Below are positions 1 through 8,261 of a stretch of 58,964 bases of DNA, one piece after another (position 1 is the stretch's first letter; the number at the start of each line of letters is the position of its first letter). The notes under the pieces were generated by a model. The model made no database searches. It saw nothing but the letters and a program-made list of their open reading frames with translations, and was not told the DNA's origin. Both the position numbers and the translations under genes were made by a program. The stretch is from an uncultured Owenweeksia sp. (GTDB lineage: Bacteria > Bacteroidota > Bacteroidia > Flavobacteriales > Schleiferiaceae), in NCBI GenBank assembly GCA_937146805.1, contig CAKZRR010000039.1, positions 1 through 58,964 of the forward strand, read 5' to 3'.

Positions 1-1403
1 TCAGAAATACCCGTTATCACATTCAAAATAGTAGCGATGTTGTTACTGTACGTCGCTAACTCATTGACTTTTTCAACAGCGCTATCCATATCATGGGACA
101 ACTTATCAATCGCAGCGGTTGTCTTACCTACAACCGCAACCCCTTGCTCTGCTGCTTTATCAACCTGATTAGCATTCCCTGCAGTGTTTTGTGCGTGCTG
201 CGCCACTTCTTGAGCGGTTGCAGACATTTGATGCATCGCTGTTGCTAACTGATCAAGCTCGCCTAACTGCTGCTCAAGATGTGCTAAAGATGAGCTCGCA
301 TTGCTTGCCGTAATATTAGTATCTTCTAATATCTCAACGGATGTAGTTTTCACGCCTTGTATCAGCGATTGCAAATGCCCCACGAAAGCATTGAAATCTT
401 TTGATACATCGCCAAATTCATCTTTACTTGTAATACTTAAACGCTTCGTTAAATCGCCATCACCGGAATTGATATCAATCAGTGAAGAGTGGAGCTTGTT
501 TAATGGCACTAGTACCTTAATCGTTGCTAGGTACAAGATAAGTGAGCAACTGATAACACTGAATATGGTGATAAAAAACGCATTCCAGCCCTGCTGCGTA
601 GCCTCAGCTAATACTACTTTTTGATCTAATACCACCCCAATTGACCATTGGGCACCCACTAAATTATCGACCTTTACAAAGGATGCAAATACCGCTTTAC
701 CTTCAGAGTTTGATTCAACTAGATCACTTCCTTTTTCAGGTGTTTCACCATCAAATAACTCACTGAGCTGCTTATTGGCATAGTCTGTATTTGGATGACT
801 AATAATAGTGTTATTTTGATCGAGCAAAAATGCGTAACCTGCACCGCTAAAGTTTACCGTGTTAAGCGCATCAGAAATGCTTTTCAAACTCAAATCTCCA
901 CCAAAAGCACCTTTTGTTTCGCCTTTGTCAGTTATTTTCGCTACCACGGAAACTAGAAGATCACCTGACACTGCATCACGATAAGGCGCTGTCAATGCAG
1001 CACTTGGATTGTTCATTGCAACAGCATACCAAGGACGTTTTCGTGCATCCCAACCATCTGGCTGCCAACTTGGGTCATTCGTAATTGGCTTTCCATCGGT
1101 CGATAATCCACCAAATATCAGCTCAAAGTCTCGTGCTAAAACAGGCGCATCAAAAGCTGTTTGTATTCCATTGTCACTAAAGTTAGCTGAAATGGATTGG
1201 CCTGTTATATCGATTAAACCGATTTTACCGTTGAGCCAATTACTAATCTGGTTAGATAATACGGATAGGGTTTCATGGGTGCTGTGCTGCGCCCCAGAAT
1301 ACAGTGTATTTTTCGTTGATTGATATTGAATAAGAGAAGATAGGGTGAACACTAACGTGATCACTAAGGATGCGACAATCGCAATTTTTACTGATACTTT
1401 CAT
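1..1403 (-). CDS. Methyl-accepting chemotaxis protein, 3' end outside window
   Basis: Transmembrane chemoreceptor that senses a periplasmic ligand and signals to CheA/CheW. The start is the ATG at 1403 (MKVSVKIAIV). A first membrane helix lies at about residues 5-27, followed by a dCache-like sensor region with the usual WY/D-type motifs (DARKRPWY near residue 110). A second helix (FFITIFSVISCSLILYLATI) lies near residues 275-295, then a HAMP segment (DEFGDVSKDFNAFV) and the start of the coiled-coil signalling domain. The frame is still open at base 1, so the methyl-accepting hairpin tip and C terminus are missing. The style is gammaproteobacterial (Pseudoalteromonas/Vibrio/Shewanella type) and unlike the rest of the window. 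Family call is firm; belonging to this genome is doubtful. Confidence 0.88.
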   Translation of the reverse strand, partial: MKVSVKIAIVASLVITLVFTLSSLIQYQSTKNTLYSGAQHSTHETLSVLSNQISNWLNGKIGLIDITGQSISANFSDNGIQTAFDAPVLARDFELIFGGLSTDGKPITNDPSWQPDGWDARKRPWYAVAMNNPSAALTAPYRDAVSGDLLVSVVAKITDKGETKGAFGGDLSLKSISDALNTVNFSGAGYAFLLDQNNTIISHPNTDYANKQLSELFDGETPEKGSDLVESNSEGKAVFASFVKVDNLVGAQWSIGVVLDQKVVLAEATQQGWNAFFITIFSVISCSLILYLATIKVLVPLNKLHSSLIDINSGDGDLTKRLSITSKDEFGDVSKDFNAFVGHLQSLIQGVKTTSVEILEDTNITASNASSSLAHLEQQLGELDQLATAMHQMSATAQEVAQHAQNTAGNANQVDKAAEQGVAVVGKTTAAIDKLSHDMDSAVEKVNELATYSNNIATILNVITGIS

Positions 1404-1821
1404 ACGAACTCCTGACTGGCTACCATCCATAGCAAGATATTGAAAATTAATAACTATTAATTTGGCGTTTGCGTAGTTCAGAACTGTTACTAGATTGTAC
1501 CTTATTTATCACTTTAACTATAGACCTAGCTAAGTAGCAACCCAATAGACTCAAGCTTGCCGTTAAGATTCTGAAGCTGGAGCACTTATACTCTCAATTT
1601 ATGACTATTTTGTTACATATTGGATCTATCTATCAAATGCAAATAAAAACCTCTCTGCACTACCTTTATACCCCTGTATTTTTTAAAAATGATGCTAATA
1701 TTGTATTAATTAAAAATTAACAAAACAAACAAAAGAATGTTTTATTAAACAGTATTTTGACTATGTTTACTCATTTTTATAAGCTCATTGATAATGACTC
1801 CAAATACATAGGCACCTTTAA
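1404..1821. other. Intergenic region between divergent MCP and EAL-type genes
   Basis: About 420 AT-rich bases between two divergently read genes. I see no ORF, RNA gene or clear repeat. Promoters for both genes would have to lie here, but I cannot place convincing boxes. Confidence 0.5.
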
Positions 1822-2373
1822 ATGATAAAAGAATTAGATTTGCGCCATGCCTTTTCTAAAATGCTTTGTGTTAGCAATAACGTTCATTTTGCCCGTATTT
1901 TCGATTTATCAGTAACTAGCGCCTTCCAGCCGATCCTTCACAAAAATGGCACCTTATTAGGCTATGAAGCCCTAATAAGGCCCTTTCAAAATGGAGAGCT
2001 CGCATCTACTGATGTGTTTCTTAATCAAATGCGCAGCAGCGCTAATATTGCATTTGTAGATCGCTTGATTCGCGCACTCCACTTGCGTAACTTCTCACTA
2101 CTCAATGAGCAAAGCCAATATCTTTTTTTGAATTATGAGTATGAAAGCATTACTGATTTAACTCAACGAGTTGAATGGCAAGATATTTTTGAAGGAAAAT
2201 CAATCATTATCGATGAAAACGGAATTGAATACGAATGGGATTCCTCAAAAAAGAATGAAGTCGGAACTGTATATAATTACAGTTTAATTCCTACTTCAAG
2301 AGTTTCGGAATTAATCGCTGAATGTTTAAAAAGAGTAAATATTGACCAAAATATCTGTGAATTTAACTTTTAA
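1822..2373 (+). CDS. Chimeric ORF: N-terminal EAL-domain fragment joined to a Bacteroidota-like tail
   Basis: Residues 1 to roughly 115 look like the start of an EAL (cyclic-di-GMP phosphodiesterase) domain: FQPILHKNG followed by GYEALIR, which carries the E-A-L signature. A functional EAL domain needs about 240 residues and later metal-binding motifs that are absent here. From about residue 120 (base ~2180) the sequence becomes IIIDENGIEYEW / KKNEVGTVYNY, the style of small Bacteroidota cytosolic proteins. It is followed after 3 bases by a matching Bacteroidota gene. I read it as a junction that happens to stay in frame, not as a working protein. Whether the join is biological or an assembly artefact cannot be told from the sequence. 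Confidence 0.6.
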   Translation: MIKELDLRHAFSKMLCVSNNVHFARIFDLSVTSAFQPILHKNGTLLGYEALIRPFQNGELASTDVFLNQMRSSANIAFVDRLIRALHLRNFSLLNEQSQYLFLNYEYESITDLTQRVEWQDIFEGKSIIIDENGIEYEWDSSKKNEVGTVYNYSLIPTSRVSELIAECLKRVNIDQNICEFNF

Positions 2374-2376
2374 GAA

Positions 2377-2758
2377 ATGAGTTGGGACATTGTACTTTTT
2401 AATTCAAAACAGAAAATAGAATCAGTTGCGGAATTGAACGAAAACCAACTTGAACCGACTGATTTTACTGGGATTTTGGAAAACTCATTTGACCGAATTA
2501 AAAAAGATGATAAACACAGAGAAATAATCGGAACTGATTTTACGCTTGACTTTTCTGCGGACAATGAACACTCAAGCAATTTTATGCTTTCATTGTACGG
2601 AGAAAATGGAATTTACGCTCTAATCAAGCTTGCTAAAAAGCATAATTGGCAGATTTACGACTCTGGAATTGATGGAATGGTTGACTTGGAAAATCCCCAA
2701 AAAGAACGGATTTGACAATCACAGAAAATATGTTGAACAGATACTAAAACGGAAATAA
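2377..2758 (+). pseudogene. Small Bacteroidota hypothetical protein with probable one-base frameshift near its end
   Basis: Begins MSWDIVLFNSKQKI, 3 bases after the previous stop, suggesting the two were co-transcribed. Function unknown; soluble, acidic, no signal peptide. As read, the frame stops at 2715 after NPQKERI. Removing one base in the CCCCAAAAA run at 2695-2703 gives NPKKNGFDNHRKYVEQILKRK with a stop at 2756-2758, a much more natural C terminus. This is either a sequencing indel in a homopolymer or a recent mutation. Confidence is high that a gene is here and moderate for the frameshift. Confidence 0.6.
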
Positions 2759-3067
2759 AAACGGTGTACAACACGCTGTATAAAACATAGCTAATAAGTG
2801 CTAAACCGAAAGGTTTAAGTATATTTATAAAGTACGCTAAATCGTTGATTTGGCTTTTAAAATGAATAAGACAAAAACAAAATAGCAACCCTTAGTCTTT
2901 CAGTTGGACTTCTGATTATTGCATTGACACAAAAATGTTATCGTACAACAAGCTTATGTGGTGATTCAACATCTGTTTTCATATTTGGAATTTTGTTGTT
3001 ATTACTATTACCGAGTTTGTCTACCCCCTACTTGCGGCCCCTAAAGTAAACACCAGAATAATTTGCA
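2759..3067 (+). other. Structured intergenic spacer without gene
   Basis: About 310 AT-rich bases with no convincing ORF. It contains a short hairpin (ACCGAAAGGTTTAAG region near 2803-2819). Near its right end, TAATTTGC just before the next ATG resembles a degenerate Bacteroidota -7 box. Confidence 0.4.
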
Positions 3068-3679
3068 ATGAAAAATATCCAGTTTGTAATACTTACTTTA
3101 ATAGCATTTGCAAAGCCATCATTTTGTCAAGAACCTGAAATAGAACTCCTAAATGGAGTGTTTAATGCTCAGCTTGAGTTTTTAACTTCAGAAACAGAAA
3201 AGTATGCGGACTCTAGTACCTATGTAAAAAAGCTAAATCTGATTTATAAAAGCCTTAAAGCAAACCAACAACAAGACATAAAAGAAAATAGTTTAAAATA
3301 CACTTTCTATAAAAAGTATATTATAAACCAAATTCCGCTTGAAAATATTTTATACGTAGTTGAAAGATTAAATTTCGGTTTTCAGGTAGCAATCATATAT
3401 AAAACAGATGACCTTCTGATTCATAAAAAAGTGTTTATGGATAAAGTAAACGGAAAATGGCAATTGATTTCTCCTGTAAAAGAAAAACCGTTGGATGTCT
3501 TTCCATATTTGGAGAGTTTTGAATCAAGATTAAGCTTTGCCTGTGATTATTTTAGTTTCTCGCCCAATTCTTTTATATCAATTACAAGGCTAAACGATGA
3601 TGGGTACAAAAGTATTATTCTTCCTTTAGGCTGTGTAAACGTAAAGGAATTGAAAGAAGTAAATAGTGCCTTTTTTTAA
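3068..3679 (+). CDS. Secreted protein of unknown function
   Basis: 203 residues starting with a clear signal peptide (MKNIQFVILTLIAFAKPSFCQ, cleavage probably after FCQ). The mature part is mixed alpha/beta with no motif I recognise. It sits alone between two structured spacers, as do the next few genes, and all of these encode small exported proteins. The ATG at 3068 follows an AT-rich stretch resembling a -7 box. Real gene very likely; function not assignable. Confidence 0.7.
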   Translation: MKNIQFVILTLIAFAKPSFCQEPEIELLNGVFNAQLEFLTSETEKYADSSTYVKKLNLIYKSLKANQQQDIKENSLKYTFYKKYIINQIPLENILYVVERLNFGFQVAIIYKTDDLLIHKKVFMDKVNGKWQLISPVKEKPLDVFPYLESFESRLSFACDYFSFSPNSFISITRLNDDGYKSIILPLGCVNVKELKEVNSAFF

Positions 3680-3896
3680 TGGCGTATATTTGAAAACTGC
3701 TGGCAGCTATAAACTGGATAAAATGCCTATTGAGGTAGTTGGCGTTTGCATGGCTCCCTCCTGTTTTTCTGCCTTTATTGCAGGTAAAAACGCATTGCTA
3801 AATAGCTTAACACCAATAAACGCGAAGCTGGAGGTTACCCGCCATGCTCTATAGATAGCCACATTACTCCTTAGACTAGGCAACAACTAAATACAC
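3680..3896. repeat. Intergenic segment with inverted-repeat structure
   Basis: Contains GCGTTTGCATGGC near 3741 and, downstream, AAACGC and GCCATGC (3818-3847), which can pair partly with it. The stretch CACCAATAAACGCGAAGC at 3811-3828 closely resembles CACCAAATAAACGCAAGC at 39790-39807 in another spacer, so this is a recurring intergenic element of this genome. A 62-codon frame here is probably not a gene. Confidence 0.45.
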
Positions 3897-4484
3897 ATGA
3901 AGTTACTATTTCTAGCCATGCTACTCACTAGCTCTCTTACCAGCTTGTATTCTCAACAGGATGAATTTAACGAGCTTTTTGGAAAGTTAAAACTCGATTA
4001 TCGTGGTTATGAACTAAATGTTTCTAACATTAAAATTGAAATCCTCGAAGATTCATCATCCACAACAACAAATGCTTTAGGTAACTTTAAATTTCAAAGA
4101 ATAAAGAATGATACGGTTTCAATTAAGCTTCATTTGCCTGTCTATCCAATAACTTACATGGGTGTCGTTCCAAAAGACCTAGCTGGCGATACGATCTTTA
4201 TAACTATCAATAAAACTGAAAACTGGATTACAGAAGAGACTATCCAAATAGATCTAGACAATAACATGCCAAGATTGTTTATTGGTTGTACACTATTTGT
4301 ATATCCAAATGACCCAACGTTTGAATCTAAATATGGTGTATTATACGTTGAAACAGGGTGTGTTGTAACTGTTAAATGTTCGGACATGGAAAAATACAAC
4401 CAACTTATTTTTAATTATTTAGATACTAAATTTGGAAATACTTGGAGAGAAAAAGTAAATCCTGAAGTTATCGGAATAAAATAA
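3897..4484 (+). CDS. Secreted hypothetical protein with carboxypeptidase-regulatory-like region
   Basis: 195 residues with signal peptide (MKLLFLAMLLTSSLTSLYSQQ). Residues 35-75 (NIKIEILEDSSSTTTNALGNFKF) read like a carboxypeptidase-D regulatory beta sandwich, in which a variable tail is followed by an xGxF turn. The C-terminal part (FESKYGVLYVETGC, then YNQLIFNYLDTKFGNTWR) resembles small secreted Bacteroidota proteins sometimes described as FEKKY-type. The assignment is a pattern memory, not a search result. Monocistronic between spacers. Confidence 0.65.
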   Translation: MKLLFLAMLLTSSLTSLYSQQDEFNELFGKLKLDYRGYELNVSNIKIEILEDSSSTTTNALGNFKFQRIKNDTVSIKLHLPVYPITYMGVVPKDLAGDTIFITINKTENWITEETIQIDLDNNMPRLFIGCTLFVYPNDPTFESKYGVLYVETGCVVTVKCSDMEKYNQLIFNYLDTKFGNTWREKVNPEVIGIK

Positions 4485-4699
4485 AGGAAACTCGTTGATA
4501 ATTAAACCAATTGTAAATAAGATACCTGCCGAAAAAGAAAAGAATCGAATTAAATCTGAGGTAAACAAGTACAAGTAAGGGCTATAACCTAATTTTAAAA
4601 TAAAGGGTTTAAAAGAAGGTCCCAGTAGCTTTTTCAGAATCGTCATTTCTCAGTCTCGTCCAAAGTAAATTGTCAGTAAAACATCGTACCTTACACGTC

Positions 4700-5047
4700 A
4701 TGAAAACTTCATTAATCTTATTCTTTATCTCCCTTGTTTTCAGTTCATTTGGACAAAATCAAACGGTAACAAACGATACGATTTACAATTCGGAGGATTC
4801 GGTGGTAGTATTTGCGACCGTTAAATTAGACTCGTTTATTACCTGCCAATATTACGGTGCTTACACGGAGTATGAATACAGTACTTATAGGTATGGCTTT
4901 TTGTGGCTTAAAAAGCGAACTTGGCGACTTAGGCCTATTTCTCATGTGTGGGATGAAAAGTATTATACCGAATGGCATAAATATTACCCAGGTCTTCGTA
5001 TTTGTCTTAGTCGACCTGAAGTTATCTATCTACCTGCAGTTGAATAG
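4700..5047 (+). CDS. Small secreted hypothetical protein
   Basis: I place the start at 4700, not at the in-frame ATG at 4670, because MKTSLILFFISLVFSSFGQ is a complete signal peptide. The remaining ~96 residues are rich in Tyr, Trp and Arg (KKRTWRLRPISHVWDEKYYTEWHKYYPG) with no recognised domain. The next gene, a lipoprotein, begins 13 bases after its stop, so the two are probably co-expressed. Confidence 0.6.
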   Translation: MKTSLILFFISLVFSSFGQNQTVTNDTIYNSEDSVVVFATVKLDSFITCQYYGAYTEYEYSTYRYGFLWLKKRTWRLRPISHVWDEKYYTEWHKYYPGLRICLSRPEVIYLPAVE

Positions 5048-5059
5048 AAAAAACACACT

Positions 5060-5626
5060 TTGAAGATATCTATAGCACTTTTGATACTAACCGTTTTAGG
5101 TTTGGCCTCGTGTAAACCACTAAAAAATTTAAGTCCAGCCGATTATGAAGCTCAAGAAATAACTAAGAACAACTATGAACAGTTAAACGGAGAGTATAAA
5201 AATATTCAAGACACCGTTTTTGGACAAATTATTCATCTTCCAGGTAATGGTTTAAATGAAAACAATAAAACGCTGAATAACCGACTGTTCTTAATGGCTA
5301 AGTACGGCTATTTAGACAGTTTAGACATAAAACTTCACTTTGTATCAAAACGGAAATGTGTACTAAGTGGCATATACCAATCAGATGTTTTATTCTCAAA
5401 AAAGATACGGGGTAAAATTAAAAAAGGCTACTTCTACGTCCGACCTAAATTTTATATAGTCCCATTTTTTCCTCTTTTCTATATTCATCGTTTTAAAAGA
5501 GTACGAATTACAACAACAAAAACCAACCATTTAGTAGTTGATCATACTGAAAGAACATGGGGGTTTGCCCTTTTTGCGGGTGGCTTGGACAAAGGCAGAG
5601 TTACCGCTATTTACGAAAAAAAATAA
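5060..5626 (+). CDS. Lipoprotein of unknown function (TTG start)
   Basis: 188 residues. The N terminus MKISIALLILTVLGLASCKP is a lipoprotein signal with lipobox L-A-S-C, so the protein is probably anchored in the inner or outer membrane. The start codon is TTG; no ATG lies in a position that would preserve the signal peptide. The body is basic and beta-rich (KRKCVLSGIYQSDVLFSKKIRGKIKKGYFYVRP). Typical single-copy Bacteroidota lipoprotein with no function I can name. It forms a pair with the preceding secreted protein. Confidence 0.65.
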   Translation: MKISIALLILTVLGLASCKPLKNLSPADYEAQEITKNNYEQLNGEYKNIQDTVFGQIIHLPGNGLNENNKTLNNRLFLMAKYGYLDSLDIKLHFVSKRKCVLSGIYQSDVLFSKKIRGKIKKGYFYVRPKFYIVPFFPLFYIHRFKRVRITTTKTNHLVVDHTERTWGFALFAGGLDKGRVTAIYEKK

Positions 5627-5845
5627 TGTGTTGATTTGTAATTGCTTAATAAGGTTATGATGAAGTGTAACGTTAATTAGCCTTGCCGTTCCCTGTTTTC
5701 ATTGTATACCTCTCAAATAAAATATAAGCTAATTAGCCTACTAGCGCAAATAACCAGACGAAGTTTCGAGATGCTGGCGTTCGCTGCTTAGTTAATAAAT
5801 ATTTCTAAAGCGTTAGCGGTCATTTAAAACACACACGAGCAAATA

Positions 5846-6187
5846 CTACTTGGTAGATAAGGTTTTGGCATATGATTTACCCCAATCGGAAATACTATCT
5901 ATAACGGGACTTAGACTTTTGCCAATTTCACTAAGCGAATATTCCACTTTTGGAGGAACTGTGGCGTAGGCCTTTCTTGTCACTACTTCTTTTTCCTCAA
6001 GATGCTTTAATTCTTTAACCAACATACGCGTAGAAATATCTGGAATAGCCCGCTCTAATTCCTTAAATCTCAATGTGCCTTTATTTAAAAGCACATACAA
6101 AATTGCAAACTTCCATTTTCCTTCCAAGGTGTTCATGGCTAAATGAAATGGACAACCTAAATATTCTTCTAAAGTTTTTTCTCTCAT
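5846..6187 (-). CDS. HxlR-family winged-helix transcriptional regulator
   Basis: 113 residues with the full HxlR layout: a Cys near the N terminus (LGCPFHLAMNTLEGKWKFAILYVL), the winged helix (LRFKELERAIPDISTRMLVKELKHLEE) and a C-terminal PPKVEYSLSEIGKSL segment. In this family the N-terminal Cys often senses redox or electrophiles. It is divergent from the SnoaL-like and SDR genes, with a palindrome and promoter in between (6260-6285), so it most likely regulates them and itself. Confidence 0.9.
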   Translation of the reverse strand: MREKTLEEYLGCPFHLAMNTLEGKWKFAILYVLLNKGTLRFKELERAIPDISTRMLVKELKHLEEKEVVTRKAYATVPPKVEYSLSEIGKSLSPVIDSISDWGKSYAKTLSTK

Positions 6188-6259
6188 AACTCATTGATTT
6201 TCAGTAAAGCTTACATAAATGTTATTACTTCACATTGGTGTAACTACTTTCAAAAGTAA

Positions 6260-6285
6260 AGTGTTGCGTTTAGATTTGCAACACT
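6260..6285 (+). promoter_or_regulatory. Palindromic operator overlapping a TAnnTTTG promoter
   Basis: AGTGTTGC (6260-6267) and GCAACACT (6278-6285) are perfect 8-bp inverted arms. TAGATTTG at 6271-6278, between them, is a match to the Bacteroidota -7 box, and TTTC at 6248-6251 lies 19 bases upstream in the -33 position. A protein bound here would block transcription of the downstream SnoaL-like gene. The adjacent divergent HxlR protein is the obvious candidate. Confidence 0.6.
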
Positions 6286-6307
6286 AAATCTTAAAAAAAA
6301 GAGAAAA

Positions 6308-6844
6308 ATGAAAATGAAAAAAACACTAAAGGCAGCACTGATTACAGTTGCTTTTACTACAGTTATTACGGGCTGTGGAGAAACCATAGCAAATGAAAAT
6401 ACAAACAACCCAGACAACTTTAAAACGTATAAAATGGAGTTAGGAGAAAACAAAGAATTAGTAGCTGAATTTATTGAAGCCATGAGAGTTTCTAATGTGG
6501 AAAAGCTCAAAACCATGATTACAGGTGATTTTAGTTGGTGGATTATTGGAAAGCCGGAATATTTGGTAACAGCTGGAGAACACGATACCGAATATTTTCT
6601 TGACTTTTTTAAAGGGACAGAGTTATTTCCTGAAGGACTCGAATTTAAAATTGTTTCAATAATAGCGGAAGACAATAAAGTAGCTACAGAAGCAACAATT
6701 AAAGCTAAAACCGCAATGGGAACCTTTTACGAAAACACCTATCACTTTCTATTTATAATTGAAAATGGAAAAGTAAAGAGAATGAAAGAATACATGGATA
6801 CGTTTAGTGCTGTAAAACTATTTGAATCAATACCGCAACAATAA
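6308..6844 (+). CDS. SnoaL-like (NTF2-fold) lipoprotein
   Basis: 178 residues. The N terminus MKMKKTLKAALITVAFTTVITGCGE is a lipoprotein signal with lipobox I-T-G-C. The mature region has the NTF2/SnoaL pattern: an initial helix (LVAEFIEAMRVSNVEKLKTMI), then W/F-rich strands and a final FLFIIENGKVKRMKEYMD strand-helix. Such folds bind small molecules or act as isomerases/hydrolases; the substrate cannot be told. The stop is 2 bases before the SDR gene, so the two form an operon, probably under the divergent HxlR regulator. Confidence 0.75.
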   Translation: MKMKKTLKAALITVAFTTVITGCGETIANENTNNPDNFKTYKMELGENKELVAEFIEAMRVSNVEKLKTMITGDFSWWIIGKPEYLVTAGEHDTEYFLDFFKGTELFPEGLEFKIVSIIAEDNKVATEATIKAKTAMGTFYENTYHFLFIIENGKVKRMKEYMDTFSAVKLFESIPQQ

Positions 6845-6846
6845 CT

Positions 6847-7731
6847 ATGAGCTGGACACCTAAAAATATAAAAGACCAGAGTGGAAAAACATTTCTGATT
6901 ACAGGAGCAAACACTGGACTTGGTTTTCAAACGGCTTTAGAGTTAGCCAAGAAAAATGCTTTGGTAATAGTAGCTGGACGAAATGAAGAAAAGATAAATC
7001 AAGCAATAGAAAGTATAATACAGGAAATACCCACGGCCAAATTAGAAGCAGGGATTGTAGATTTATCAGATTTAAAATCTGTAAAATCATTTGCAGCAAA
7101 CGTTATTAAAAATCATAATCGTTTAGATGTCTTAATTAATAATGCGGGTGTAATGTTTCCTCCGGCAAGCAAAACAAAAGATGGCTTTGAATTACAGTTT
7201 GGAGTGAATTACATGGCTCATTTTGCGCTTACCTCCTATTTGTTTGAATTAGTAAACAGTACAAAAGATAGTAGAATTGTAACGTTAAGCAGCATTGCCC
7301 ATAAAAATGGAACTATAGATTTTGATAATCTAAGATTGGAAAAACCGTATGATAAGTTTAGAGAATACGGACAAAGTAAGGTGGCAGATTTAATTTTTAC
7401 TTTTGAATTGCAAAGGCGCCTGACTACAATAGGCTCCAACACAATTTCGGTTGGTGCTCACCCAGGCATTAGCAAAACAGAATTACTACGAACGGACAAG
7501 CCAGAAATGATAGATGAGTTTCCACACATGAGTGCTAACCAAGGAGCATTTTCAAGTTTGTTTGCGGCAACAGAAACAATAGAAGGAGGAAGTTACATCG
7601 GCCCTAATGGCGATGGAGAAATGACTGGTTTTCCTGCACCTGCTTTTATTGCCGAATACGCAAAAGATAAATTAATCGGGAAAAATTTATGGAAATATAC
7701 CAATAGTGAGTTAGGGCTAAGTTTCCTTTAA
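6847..7731 (+). CDS. Short-chain dehydrogenase/reductase
   Basis: 294 residues, a classical SDR. The Rossmann NAD(P) motif is TGANTGLG (near residue 19), followed by AGRNEEK (cofactor choice loop), NNAGVM (about residue 98), the catalytic Ser in TLSSIAH and the catalytic Tyr-Lys in YGQSKVADL (about residues 178-182). It resembles the retinol dehydrogenase/WWOX-like branch, which acts on diverse carbonyls or alcohols. Operon partner of the preceding SnoaL-like lipoprotein; HxlR regulators commonly control such oxidoreductases in response to electrophiles. Family firm, substrate unknown. Confidence 0.9.
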   Translation: MSWTPKNIKDQSGKTFLITGANTGLGFQTALELAKKNALVIVAGRNEEKINQAIESIIQEIPTAKLEAGIVDLSDLKSVKSFAANVIKNHNRLDVLINNAGVMFPPASKTKDGFELQFGVNYMAHFALTSYLFELVNSTKDSRIVTLSSIAHKNGTIDFDNLRLEKPYDKFREYGQSKVADLIFTFELQRRLTTIGSNTISVGAHPGISKTELLRTDKPEMIDEFPHMSANQGAFSSLFAATETIEGGSYIGPNGDGEMTGFPAPAFIAEYAKDKLIGKNLWKYTNSELGLSFL

Positions 7732-7800
7732 AGAACTGATTAAAGACCAACTACCAATAAATAGCGGTGCAAAATTCAAACTAAAAACCTCAGGTGTAAA

Positions 7801-8178
7801 CTACTTAGTCTCAAGAATTGATTTTCTATATTCAATTCCCCAATTTGCTAACTCTTCTATGATTGGGGAAAGTGTTTTTCCGTGTTTGGTTATAGTGTAT
7901 TCAACAGTTATTGGTTTTGTATTCATAACGGTTCTACTAACAAGGTGGTTTGCCTCTAAATCTTGAAGTTCCTTAGAAAGCATTTTTGTGCCTATTCCAT
8001 TCACTTCTCTTAGTAAATCCATAAAACCCAATTTATCTCCTTCAATAAGAGTACCTAATATGTGAAACTTCCATTTCCCAGATAAAATACTCATTGCATC
8101 TCTTATTGCTAGCATTCTAAGTTGGCAAATTGGTGTGTTATTAATAAGCGCGTTTTTTTTCATCAGTTTAATTGACAT
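7801..8178 (-). CDS. HxlR-family winged-helix transcriptional regulator (second copy)
   Basis: 125 residues. HxlR signatures: a Cys near the N terminus (TPICQLRMLAIRDAMSILSGKWKFHIL), winged helix (GFMDLLREVNGIGTKMLSKELQDLE), wing and TVEYTITKHGKTLSPII. It lies divergent to the DsbA-like lipoprotein gene, with a 24-bp imperfect palindrome just upstream of its own start. It is a second HxlR-plus-target unit within 3 kb of the first, but the two regulators are only moderately alike. Confidence 0.9.
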   Translation of the reverse strand: MSIKLMKKNALINNTPICQLRMLAIRDAMSILSGKWKFHILGTLIEGDKLGFMDLLREVNGIGTKMLSKELQDLEANHLVSRTVMNTKPITVEYTITKHGKTLSPIIEELANWGIEYRKSILETK

Positions 8179-8183
8179 AGTTA

Positions 8184-8207
8184 AGTAGTTTCATTTATGA
8201 AATTACT
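8184..8207. promoter_or_regulatory. Imperfect palindrome, likely HxlR operator
   Basis: AGTAGTTTCAT and ATGAAATTACT flank a 2-base centre; 10 of 11 positions pair. It lies 5 bases upstream of the HxlR start codon on the minus strand and 55 bases before the divergent gene, a place suited to autoregulation and control of the neighbour. Confidence 0.5.
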
Positions 8208-8249
8208 TTCTAAAAGGAAATGCATGTCAAATATACAATTCATAAGATC

Positions 8250-8257
8250 TATTTTTG
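8250..8257 (+). promoter_or_regulatory. -7 promoter box of the DsbA-like gene
   Basis: TATTTTTG matches TAnnTTTG exactly and ends 5 bases before the ATG at 8262, so the transcript would begin at or beside the start codon. No good -33 element is visible. Confidence 0.45.
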
Positions 8258-8261
8258 AATT

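Noticed and set aside
3666-3854. 62-codon frame on the plus strand after the secreted protein gene
   Set aside because: Overlaps the previous gene end, composition unlike neighbours, and the DNA is explained better as an inverted-repeat spacer.
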